Positions 1 through 6,238 of a stretch of 6,384 bases of DNA are shown one piece after another. This DNA comes from Clostridiales bacterium (GTDB lineage Bacteria > Bacillota_A > Clostridia > Lachnospirales > Lachnospiraceae): NCBI GenBank assembly GCA_030154385.1, contig JASKJZ010000152.1, positions 1 to 6,384 on the forward strand. Reading direction: 5' to 3'. The stretch's first letter is position 1. Each line of letters starts with the position of its first letter. A model generated the notes under the pieces. The model was not told the DNA's origin. It saw only the letters and a list, made by a program, of their open reading frames with translations, and made no database searches. A program made the translations under genes and the position numbers.

Positions 1-488
1 AAATGGAATGGTGCAATCTTTTTTCCAAAGCGCTCAATGAGTGATTCGACTACCTCACGGTAGCTTGCATTGTCATCATCCATATCGGTAACAAAAAAGA
101 TCCGGGGAAGCTTATACTTTTCACACAACTCCCATGACTTAATCGTACCTACTTCAACTCCAGCTTTTGCCGAAATCACAATAACTGCAGCATCCGCAAC
201 CTGCATTGCCTCCTCTACTTCCCCCACAAAATCAAAATAACCTGGAGTATCTAGGATGTTAATCTTGGTATCTTCCCATATAATTGGAACAACAGATGTC
301 GTAATTGAGAATTTTCGTTTCACTTCTTCTTTGTCAAAGTCACTGATGGTATTACCCTCTTCTACTTTGCCTTGTCGGTTCGTAATCCCTGTTGTATACG
401 CCATGGCTTCGACCAGTGTAGTCTTACCACAGCCTCCATGGCCTAACACAGCGACATTACGGATTTTCTCAAACTTAAATGTTTCCAT
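1..488 (-). CDS. Elongation factor G-like translational GTPase (EF-G paralogue), N-terminal part, cut by window edge
   Basis: This is the N-terminal 162 residues of a cytoplasmic GTPase of the EF-G-like (EF-G2-type) subfamily. The G domain is visible in order: P-loop GHGGCGKT at residues 16-23; a switch I region with a conserved Thr (T48) and the KRKFSI stretch that follows; DTPGYFDF at 80-87; and a G4 region reading TDMD at 134-137. Canonical EF-G has AHIDAGKT, DTPGH and NKMD. The GHGGCGKT and DTPGY variants mark the paralogue rather than housekeeping FusA. The start is supported by GGAGGAG (495-501) six bases upstream. Domains II-V would lie beyond the left edge. It is transcribed away from the aro operon from its own promoter. 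The family's physiological role is not settled, and nothing here links it to aromatic metabolism. The subfamily call is firm; the exact function is unknown. Confidence 0.9.
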   Translation of the reverse strand, partial: METFKFEKIRNVAVLGHGGCGKTTLVEAMAYTTGITNRQGKVEEGNTISDFDKEEVKRKFSITTSVVPIIWEDTKINILDTPGYFDFVGEVEEAMQVADAAVIVISAKAGVEVGTIKSWELCEKYKLPRIFFVTDMDDDNASYREVVESLIERFGKKIAPFH

Positions 489-526
489 AATAAACTCCTC
501 CAATTCAAATTATTTTTCATGTTTAT

Positions 527-555
527 ATTTTACTAAAATTTTTCAGAAAATACAA
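527..555 (-). promoter_or_regulatory. Candidate sigma-A promoter for the EF-G-like gene
   Basis: On the minus strand TTGTAT (550-555) is followed by exactly 17 bases and then TAAAAT (527-532). Transcription would begin near 520, leaving a leader of about 30 nt before the ATG. The region is very AT-rich, so chance matches are more likely than usual. Confidence 0.5.
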
Positions 556-625
556 CTATTTTATGCTTTTTTGCCAATTCTTTTGATTTTTTACGTTGAA
601 GCGTTGCAGTTTAAAGCGACACAGT

Positions 626-640
626 ATTGACATTGTCAAT
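626..640. promoter_or_regulatory. Perfect palindrome over the -35 box, candidate operator
   Basis: ATTGACA-T-TGTCAAT is a perfect inverted repeat with 7-bp arms and a single central base. It covers the whole -35 hexamer and the first 8 bp of the spacer. A dimeric repressor bound here would block RNA polymerase. No regulator gene is in the window and the motif is not one I can assign, so the operator role is inference. Part of the symmetry follows from TTGACA being the -35 consensus. Confidence 0.4.
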
Positions 641-655
641 CTCCTATAGTACAAT
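627..655 (+). promoter_or_regulatory. Sigma-A promoter of the aroF-tyrA-aroA operon
   Basis: A perfect -35 TTGACA (627-632) is followed by a 17-bp spacer and -10 TACAAT (650-655, one mismatch to TATAAT). The expected transcription start is near 662, giving a leader of about 40 nt. That is too short for a T-box or riboswitch. It is the only strong promoter seen upstream of the three aro genes and probably drives all of them. Confidence 0.8.
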
Positions 656-702
656 CGTAGTTGTCCGTACGAAAACAACCGTTTATATAAGGAGATATTC
701 AC

Positions 703-1716
703 ATGATTATTGTAATGAAACCCAATGCAAAAGAAAGCTCGATCCGTCAGATTTTAAATATAATTGAGACCCATCAGCTCGGTGCACATCTATCCACCGG
801 AAAAGAAGTAACCATCATCGGTGTTGTCGGAGACAAGTCCGTGCTCCGTGATAAAAATCTGGAATTATTCGAAGATGTCGAAAAGATTGTGGAAGTAACC
901 GAAAGCTATAAGCTATCCAACAAAAAATTTCATCCCCTTCCAAGTATCGTAAAAGTGGGAAATGCTTCGATTGGCGGGAATTCCTTTGTTATTATGTCAG
1001 GTCCTTGTGCGGTAGAGAGTGAAAAACAGGTTATGGAAACTGCAAAGGCAATCAAGGCCTCGGGAGCACAAATTTTACGAGGCGGTGCATATAAGCCTCG
1101 TACTTCACCATACTCCTTCCAAGGCTTAGAGGAAGAAGGGCTAAAGCTTATGAAGGAAGCAAGAGATGAAACAGGTCTTGCCATCGTTTGCGAAGTTACC
1201 AGTCTAGAAGCGATCAATGCTGCTTCCAAATATGTAGATATGCTCCAGATCGGCGCCCGCAATATGCAAAATTTTTATCTGTTAAAAGAAGCAGGAAAAA
1301 CAGGACTTCCTGTCTTGCTAAAGCGCGGCTTATCTGCTACGATTGAAGAGTGGCTCAACGCCGCAGAGTATGTGATGGCAGAGGGCAATCCAAATGTCGT
1401 ATTGTGCGAGAGAGGTATTCGTACCTTTGAGACGGCTACTAGAAATACTTTGGACTTAAGTGCAATTCCTGTCATCAAAGAAAAAAGTCATTTACCGATT
1501 ATTATTGATCCTAGCCATGCAACCGGCGTTCGCTCCTATGTTGCACCGCTTGCAAAGGCTTCGGTGGCCTGTGGAGCAGATGGTCTTATGATAGAGACTC
1601 ATCCAGATCCAACCACTGCACTGTCCGATGGGCCGCAATCCCTTACTTTTGCACAATTTGACCAGCTCATGGAAGAACTTCGCCCCTTCCTTTTATTGAT
1701 GCATAAAAACTTATAG
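703..1716 (+). CDS. aroF: 3-deoxy-7-phosphoheptulonate (DAHP) synthase, type I-beta with N-terminal regulatory domain
   Basis: This cytoplasmic enzyme condenses phosphoenolpyruvate with erythrose-4-phosphate to DAHP, the committed step of the shikimate pathway. Residues 1 to about 70 form a ferredoxin-like, ACT-type regulatory domain. The rest is the TIM-barrel, with GPCAVES (100-106), KPRTSPYSFQG (131-141), QIGARNMQN (182-190), LLKRG (205-209), IDPSHATG (268-275) and IETHPDP (297-303). Metal ligands C102, H272, E298 and D309 fall at the same numbers as in the Thermotoga maritima enzyme, whose length (338 aa) is almost identical. The protein appears complete and uncut. The N-terminal domain in this architecture mediates inhibition by Tyr and/or Phe. 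H29 and S31 are present at positions I recall as ligand contacts in T. maritima; the specificity here is not provable by eye. The start is supported by AAGGAG (689-694), eight bases upstream. It is the first gene of the operon, and tyrA follows after 11 nt. The symbol aroF is also used as aroG or aroA(f) in such genomes. Confidence 0.97.
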   Translation: MIIVMKPNAKESSIRQILNIIETHQLGAHLSTGKEVTIIGVVGDKSVLRDKNLELFEDVEKIVEVTESYKLSNKKFHPLPSIVKVGNASIGGNSFVIMSGPCAVESEKQVMETAKAIKASGAQILRGGAYKPRTSPYSFQGLEEEGLKLMKEARDETGLAIVCEVTSLEAINAASKYVDMLQIGARNMQNFYLLKEAGKTGLPVLLKRGLSATIEEWLNAAEYVMAEGNPNVVLCERGIRTFETATRNTLDLSAIPVIKEKSHLPIIIDPSHATGVRSYVAPLAKASVACGADGLMIETHPDPTTALSDGPQSLTFAQFDQLMEELRPFLLLMHKNL

Positions 1717-1727
1717 GAGAGACTACT

Positions 1728-2837
1728 ATGATAGAATCCAGTACAATAGGCTTTATCGGCTTTGGCCTGATTGGCGGTTCCATCGCCCGTGCCATACGAG
1801 AAAATTATCCGCTTTGTACCATGATTGCATATAATTATCACACACGCCCAAATCAAGCTCTATTAGATGCTAAGGAGGAGGGCGTGTTAAACGAAGTGGA
1901 CGAAGACCTAACGATTCACTTTCCGCTCTGTGATATCATTTTTTTATGTGCTCCTGTCCTGAAAAACATTGAATATTTACATGTACTAAAGAAAATCCTG
2001 AAACCCAACTGCTTATTGACGGATGTTGGAAGTGTAAAAGGAAATATCGAAGAAGCGGTACGAACGCTTGGTCTTTCAAAAAATTTCATTGGTGGGCACC
2101 CAATGGCTGGCTCCGAGCGAATTGGCTATCACAATTCCAATGCCAGGCTCTTAGAAAATGCCTATTATATCCTGACACCGACAAAGGATACGACCGAAGA
2201 TCATCTTTCTATGATGCATGCAATCATCGCCTGCACACATGCGATACCTATAACACTTGATAGCAAAAAGCACGATGATATCGTAGCTGCAATTAGTCAC
2301 CTGCCGCATATTATAGCTTCTGCTTTGGTCAATCTGGTCGCAAATAATGATGATGAATCCAATCAAATGCTGTCCCTCGCCGCAGGAGGCTTTAAGGATA
2401 TCACAAGAATTGCTTCCTCTTCTCCCGCGATGTGGCAAAATATTTGTCTGACCAATCCAGAGAGCATATTAAAATTTTTAAAGCTATTTCAGGCTTCCGT
2501 TGACCAGGTCAGCGAAGCGATTGAAAACCAAGCACAAGAATTTCTTTATTCATATTTTGATTCGGCAAAAAACTGCCGGGATAGTATTCCTACCCAAAAA
2601 TCTGGTTTCATTAGCCGTACCTATGAAATTTATATGGACATTTTAGATGAAGCAGGTGCGATTGCTTCGATTGCGACTTCGCTTGCCATTCATCATATCA
2701 GTATAAAAAACATTGGCATTATTCATAACCGTGAATTTGAAGATGGCGTCCTTCGCATTGAACTCTACGACAATACATCCTACGAAAAAGCAATTACTTT
2801 ATTAAAAAAGCAAAATCACACAATTTATGAACGATAA
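1728..2837 (+). CDS. tyrA: Prephenate dehydrogenase with C-terminal ACT domain
   Basis: This enzyme oxidatively decarboxylates prephenate to 4-hydroxyphenylpyruvate with NAD(P)+, the tyrosine-specific branch. An N-terminal Rossmann domain carries G11-F-G13-LI-G16 close to the start. TDVGSVKG (98-105) and GGHPMAGSE (122-130) follow. S102 and H124 correspond to the catalytic Ser/His pair described in the Aquifex enzyme. SHLPH (190-194) opens the helical dimerisation domain, and GFKDITRIA (221-229) carries R227, expected to bind a prephenate carboxylate. Residues about 297-369 form an ACT domain (IYMDILDEAGAIA, then HHISIKNIGI), as in Bacillus-type TyrA, consistent with tyrosine feedback. There is no fused chorismate mutase domain. 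At 369 aa the length is normal for the dehydrogenase-ACT class. The start is fixed by AGGAGA (1715-1720), which overlaps the upstream TAG stop, suggesting translational coupling to the DAHP synthase gene. Confidence 0.96.
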   Translation: MIESSTIGFIGFGLIGGSIARAIRENYPLCTMIAYNYHTRPNQALLDAKEEGVLNEVDEDLTIHFPLCDIIFLCAPVLKNIEYLHVLKKILKPNCLLTDVGSVKGNIEEAVRTLGLSKNFIGGHPMAGSERIGYHNSNARLLENAYYILTPTKDTTEDHLSMMHAIIACTHAIPITLDSKKHDDIVAAISHLPHIIASALVNLVANNDDESNQMLSLAAGGFKDITRIASSSPAMWQNICLTNPESILKFLKLFQASVDQVSEAIENQAQEFLYSYFDSAKNCRDSIPTQKSGFISRTYEIYMDILDEAGAIASIATSLAIHHISIKNIGIIHNREFEDGVLRIELYDNTSYEKAITLLKKQNHTIYER

Positions 2838-2850
2838 AAGGAGGCTCTAA

Positions 2851-4131
2851 ATGATACAAACACGCGCAAATTCACTGAAAGGGGAGCTTAGTATTCCGGG
2901 TGATAAATCCATTTCCCACCGAGCGGTCATGATTGGTTCCATTGCAAATGGGATTACCGAGGTAACCAACTTTTTACGCGGTGCGGACTGTTTATCTACC
3001 ATCTCCTGTTTTCGAAAAATGGGAGTGTCAATCGAGGAAACAAATGACCGAATCAAGATTCACGGAAGAGGTCTTCACGGGCTTATGCCTCCAAGCGAGC
3101 TATTGGATGTAGGAAATAGTGGAACGACCACAAGACTTTTGTCTGGCATCTTAGCTGGTCAGTCCTTTCCCTCTACCTTAAACGGAGATGCCTCCATACA
3201 AAAACGGCCGATGGGACGTATTATCACGCCCCTTCGGCTCATGGGTGCCAATATACAAAGCGAAAAGGACAGCGGCCTCACGCCGCTTCACATATTGCCT
3301 GCGATACTGCATGCTATTGAATATCGCTCTCCTGTGGCTTCTGCTCAGGTCAAATCTTCCATTTTATTAGCTGGTCTTTATGCCGAGGGAATTACAAAAG
3401 TATGGGAGCCTGCAAGGTCGAGAAACCATACTGAGCTTATGCTCTCCTATTTTGGCTGTGATGTGCAGACAGAGGGAACCTGCGCCAGTGTCACACCACC
3501 AAAGGAGCTCTATGCAAGAGCGGTCAATGTTCCTGGTGATATTTCCTCTGCCGCTTATTTTATGGCGGCGGCAGCACTTGTCCCAAATTCCGAGGTCTTA
3601 GTTAAAAATGTTGGTATTAACCCGACCAGGGATGGCATGATACGCGTTATGCAGGCGATGGGCGCAAAGTTAACGCTTGTCAATGTGCATAAGGATGGCA
3701 GCGAACCCGTTGCGGATATTTTAGTATCTTCTTCGAATCTTTTGGGAACCACGATAGATGGTGATTTAATTCCTACCCTTATTGATGAAATCCCAATCCT
3801 TGCAATATTAGCAACACAGGCAAAGGGGCAGACTATCATAAAGGATGCGAAGGAATTAAAAGTAAAGGAGTCAAATCGAATTGATGTCATGGTTGATAAC
3901 CTTACCAAAATGGGAGCCGATATCATAGCAACTGAGGATGGTATGATCATTAATGGCGGAAGTCCACTTCATGGAGCCGTCATCGATACAAAGCTTGACC
4001 ATCGTATCGCGATGTCTTTTGCCATCGCAGCACTTATAGCAGAAGGAGAGACGTCACTTCTTCATGCAGATTGTGTTGATATTTCATATCCCGGCTTCTA
4101 CCAGGACTTGACATCCTTAATCGTTTCTTAA
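2851..4131 (+). CDS. aroA: 3-phosphoshikimate 1-carboxyvinyltransferase (EPSP synthase)
   Basis: This enzyme transfers the enolpyruvyl group of PEP to shikimate-3-phosphate, giving EPSP, the sixth step of the shikimate pathway. At 426 aa it has full family length. Visible signatures are PGDKSISHR (16-24, with substrate-binding K19 and R24), GNSGTTTRLLSG (88-99), KRPMGR (118-123), SAQVKSSILLAG (164-175), VPGDISSAAY (227-236), IDEIP (311-315, catalytic D312), VKESNR (338-343, E340 and R343) and DHRIAMS (383-389). All expected catalytic residues are present. Class I enzymes such as E. coli AroA have GNAGTAMRP; here Leu replaces the Pro, as in many Firmicutes sequences. The start is fixed by AAAGGAGG (2837-2844), which shares a base with the tyrA stop, six bases before the ATG. 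It is the last gene of the operon, with a hairpin 16 nt downstream. Confidence 0.97.
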   Translation: MIQTRANSLKGELSIPGDKSISHRAVMIGSIANGITEVTNFLRGADCLSTISCFRKMGVSIEETNDRIKIHGRGLHGLMPPSELLDVGNSGTTTRLLSGILAGQSFPSTLNGDASIQKRPMGRIITPLRLMGANIQSEKDSGLTPLHILPAILHAIEYRSPVASAQVKSSILLAGLYAEGITKVWEPARSRNHTELMLSYFGCDVQTEGTCASVTPPKELYARAVNVPGDISSAAYFMAAAALVPNSEVLVKNVGINPTRDGMIRVMQAMGAKLTLVNVHKDGSEPVADILVSSSNLLGTTIDGDLIPTLIDEIPILAILATQAKGQTIIKDAKELKVKESNRIDVMVDNLTKMGADIIATEDGMIINGGSPLHGAVIDTKLDHRIAMSFAIAALIAEGETSLLHADCVDISYPGFYQDLTSLIVS

Positions 4132-4137
4132 ACGTAC

Positions 4138-4179
4138 AAAAAACATCAGGGTCAGCGGTATTTACTACCGTCTGACCCT
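4138..4179 (-). terminator. Intrinsic terminator between aroA and the convergent membrane-protein gene, possibly bidirectional
   Basis: AGGGTCAG-CGGTA (4148-4160) pairs with TACCG-T-CTGACCCT (4166-4179). This makes a 13-bp stem with one bulged T and a five-base loop. Read leftward, the stem is followed by GATG and then six T (4138-4143), a terminator for the 569-codon gene that stops at 4197. Read rightward it is followed only by an AT-rich stretch (AATATTATA), so it may stop the aro transcript less efficiently. No other terminator candidate was seen for aroA. Confidence 0.8.
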
Positions 4180-4196
4180 AATATTATACCTTACTG

Positions 4197-5906
4197 CTAT
4201 TTGATTTCGAGAAACAAATCGCCATCCATATAATAGAAGTCATCTCCTCCCTTATTAAAGTTCCCCTGATTTATCCCAATCAGAAGCTTTACACGCTCGT
4301 TTTCTTCCAAAAATTGGGCATCTTCCTTGGCAAGCTCGACAAAATCGGTTGAATAGGATAGATATCTCTCCCGAATCTGAGTGATTGAAAAGGAGAGCAA
4401 TTCCTCATCCATTTCATCCACTAACACAATTTTTTGTTCCCCTCCAATCGTTCTTATCCATAGCACATATTTCCCCTGTTCTGTTTGAACTTTCCCAATT
4501 TCAGAATCCTTCTGCCCTAGGCTGCAATGAAATCTTATAAAAAAATCATATTCTGCAATCGAAAGCAGTGCTGCCTCGCTTCTTGCAACGCTCACACTCT
4601 CCCATTCTTTTTGGGGCACGTCATACGCAGAAAATCCGAATACTGTTTCAAAATCCCTCTCCATTTGAAAGTCTTTTAAAAGCCATGTTAGTGAGTCACC
4701 ATACCCTAGCTCTAGGATATAAGTAAGCGCCGATACCACTTGTTCCTTATCCTTCGTGGATAATTCTGTATTTTCAAGCAGGACTTGATTGGCAAGCATA
4801 CCCCGAGTTTCAAGCAACGACTCTAAACGTTTCTTTTGACTGCGAATGCTCACACTCACTGCATCCAACGGCGGAACGAAAGAAACCAGCGTAAAACAAA
4901 TAAGTATTCCTGCCAGAATGCTATTTTTCTCTCGTTTGATAAAGCTTGCAAGAACACCCGACACAACTGCGAATATACCAAACAAAAGTACAAAATAACG
5001 GTCGACTGTAAGTCCACCCTCTTGCATCACAAGTGTTGAAACGGCAATTTGATATAGCGCAATAGGGATTAGAAGCTTCGGTGCGAGAAAACGAAACAAG
5101 TGAGCACTTTTCCCTTTTTCTTCGCTCGCTAAGAAATATAAAATCAAAATCAGAATTCCATAACTTACCAGTATTGGCTCCATCCGTGTATCATTCCATA
5201 TTCTGGTAATCATATTTTTACCAATGTAGAGATATAAAATAGCGGTAAACAAGAAACTCAATGGAATTATCACATAGGTTAATAGAATGTCAAAAAAGTG
5301 CGGAAATTCTTTTTTTTGATAATCCGGCAGCAAGGATAGAAAAAATAAGGGCGAAAATAAAACGAACACCATTGTTGCGACATACGAGTAAATATTTTCA
5401 TCTAAAGAAAAGACTAGCTGATCAAATGTAAAAATAACAAGAAGCATACCAAGAAATAATACAACTGCATATAAGAGTGTTTGAAAAAAAGCTTGAAATG
5501 CATCGGAAAATACCTTCGAAAAAGGTAGCTGCTGTCGATTCGTTGGTATCCACAAAAATACGAGAAACAGAAGAAAAAAGAGCACAAGGCTTCGAATTCT
5601 CATTGCCTGCTGGGGAACTATGCGAAACAGCGAATAATAACCACACACCAGTAAAAGAGTCACTCCCGCACCGATAAATTGAAAGCGCGCTTTTTTTAAA
5701 AAGCGATCAAAAAAAGCCTTCAAAACCACTCCTACGAGTGCACCCAGAATAGAAGTAAAAAGTTCTACTTCATAATCTCCTCCACTGTGTATTTCAAACA
5801 CAAAAATTGCACTGCTAAGAAGTAAAAAAAAGGCAGTGATTGGATATTCAAGAACCGCTTCAAAGAATCCTTTGCCCTTATAAAATATATTGCTCATCCA
5901 TTTCAT
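4197..5906 (-). CDS. DUF4153-like polytopic membrane protein of unknown function
   Basis: This is a 569-residue inner-membrane protein. By eye about 11 hydrophobic segments lie at residues 21-39, 49-66, 75-94, 104-120, 141-165, 172-193, 206-228, 245-260, 275-294, 303-322 and 329-346. A largely hydrophilic region follows from 350 to the end, beginning with a charged, possibly coiled-coil stretch (about 353-392). Two features point to the DUF4153 family: IPLSFLFTAILYLYIGK (214-230), followed by the last membrane helices, and GLTVDRYFVLL (298-308), matching the family's GLT..RY..LL hallmark. No enzymatic motif is recognisable and no function is established for the family. The first ATG is preferred because AGGAG (5914-5918) sits seven bases upstream; the alternative Met4 would be too far away. 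The gene converges on aroA, shares a terminator region with it, and is not part of that operon. The family call rests on remembered motifs without a profile search. Confidence 0.85.
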   Translation of the reverse strand: MKWMSNIFYKGKGFFEAVLEYPITAFFLLLSSAIFVFEIHSGGDYEVELFTSILGALVGVVLKAFFDRFLKKARFQFIGAGVTLLLVCGYYSLFRIVPQQAMRIRSLVLFFLLFLVFLWIPTNRQQLPFSKVFSDAFQAFFQTLLYAVVLFLGMLLVIFTFDQLVFSLDENIYSYVATMVFVLFSPLFFLSLLPDYQKKEFPHFFDILLTYVIIPLSFLFTAILYLYIGKNMITRIWNDTRMEPILVSYGILILILYFLASEEKGKSAHLFRFLAPKLLIPIALYQIAVSTLVMQEGGLTVDRYFVLLFGIFAVVSGVLASFIKREKNSILAGILICFTLVSFVPPLDAVSVSIRSQKKRLESLLETRGMLANQVLLENTELSTKDKEQVVSALTYILELGYGDSLTWLLKDFQMERDFETVFGFSAYDVPQKEWESVSVARSEAALLSIAEYDFFIRFHCSLGQKDSEIGKVQTEQGKYVLWIRTIGGEQKIVLVDEMDEELLSFSITQIRERYLSYSTDFVELAKEDAQFLEENERVKLLIGINQGNFNKGGDDFYYMDGDLFLEIK

Positions 5907-5958
5907 TCCATCACTCCTATCTTTTTTTTAAATAGTATCTCCCAAAGTTACGCTTCTA

Positions 5959-5967
5959 TGATAAAAT
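5959..5967 (+). promoter_or_regulatory. Candidate extended -10 for the YdeI-like ORF
   Basis: TGATAAAAT matches the extended -10 pattern TGnTAtaaT with one mismatch, about 7 nt before a likely start near 5974. No recognisable -35 lies 16-18 bp upstream. The site is weak and in AT-rich sequence. Confidence 0.3.
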
Positions 5968-5974
5968 AATAGCA
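5966..5974 (-). promoter_or_regulatory. Candidate extended -10 for the DUF4153-like gene
   Basis: On the minus strand TGCTATTAT matches TGnTAtaaT with one mismatch and shares two bases with the plus-strand candidate at 5959-5967. No good -35 is visible. The resulting leader, from near 5959 to 5907, would be about 50 nt. Confidence 0.3.
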
Positions 5975-5998
5975 TAACATAAGAAAGGAGACTTCCTA

Positions 5999-6238
5999 AT
6001 GCCAGAACTATCCTTTGATACCACTCTTCATCAAATTAAGGGACACACCATCCTCTTACTTCCGCTCGATGTCAGTCAAAAATTACCTTCCAGAGGCATG
6101 GTTATGGCCCACGCTAGCATTGATCAAATCCCCTTGGTTGCTGCTCTTGAACCCGATGGCAGAAAAAGCCACTGGTTCTTTACCAGTGGCAATAATGGGC
6201 AAACCGTATCCGTTTGTTTGACTCCAATCGAACGGTGA
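5999..6238 (+). CDS. YdeI/DUF1905-like small protein, probably truncated
   Basis: This is a 79-residue ORF with a strong ribosome site, AAAGGAG (5984-5990), eight bases before the ATG. The order LPLDVSQKLPSRGMVMAHA (residues 21-39) then LEPDGRKSHWF (50-60) then a G-x-TVSV strand (67-72) resembles the N-terminal domain of YdeI/DUF1905-type proteins, where LPSRG, LEPDG and SHW are familiar. Those proteins usually continue through a WPEP linker into a C-terminal helical domain with a W..ITP.AR..WIRWI-type motif. Here the frame hits TGA exactly where the Trp of WPEP would be expected, and the region between SHWF and GQTV is shorter than usual. No molecular function is secure for the family. It could be a functional single-domain protein or a recently decayed gene; I favour decay. 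It is divergent from the membrane-protein gene. Confidence 0.65.
   Translation: MPELSFDTTLHQIKGHTILLLPLDVSQKLPSRGMVMAHASIDQIPLVAALEPDGRKSHWFFTSGNNGQTVSVCLTPIER
6163..6190 (-). terminator. Intrinsic terminator facing left, inside the YdeI-like ORF
   Basis: GCCACTGGT (6168-6176) and ACCAGTGGC (6182-6190) form a perfect 9-bp stem with a five-base loop. On the minus strand the stem is followed directly by TTTTT (6163-6167). This has classic form for a leftward transcript, and the gene ending at 6323 is the obvious client, about 130 nt upstream of it. On the plus strand no T-run follows, so it should not stop the YdeI-like transcript. Confidence 0.72.

Noticed and set aside
256..630. Plus-strand open frame of 124 codons opposite the EF-G-like gene and its upstream region
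   Set aside because: It lies antisense to a clear GTPase sequence, has no ribosome site, and its tail runs through the AT-rich promoter region. Its residues show no family signature.
661..702. T-box, riboswitch or attenuator ahead of the aro operon
   Set aside because: The predicted leader is only about 40 nt, with no T-box core sequence and no terminator hairpin.
3188..3950. Open frames on both strands inside the EPSP synthase gene
   Set aside because: The aroA frame is uninterrupted with all catalytic motifs. The alternatives lack ribosome sites and recognisable content.
5897..5899. Second ATG (Met4) as start of the DUF4153-like protein
   Set aside because: The AGGAG at 5914-5918 is seven bases from the first ATG and about 14 bases from the second, so the first is preferred.
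6236..6238. TGA read as tryptophan (recoded genetic code)
   Set aside because: The four other visible gene ends use TAA or TAG, but Trp is encoded by TGG throughout the genes here, and the general character fits Clostridia with the standard code. A nonsense mutation is simpler.
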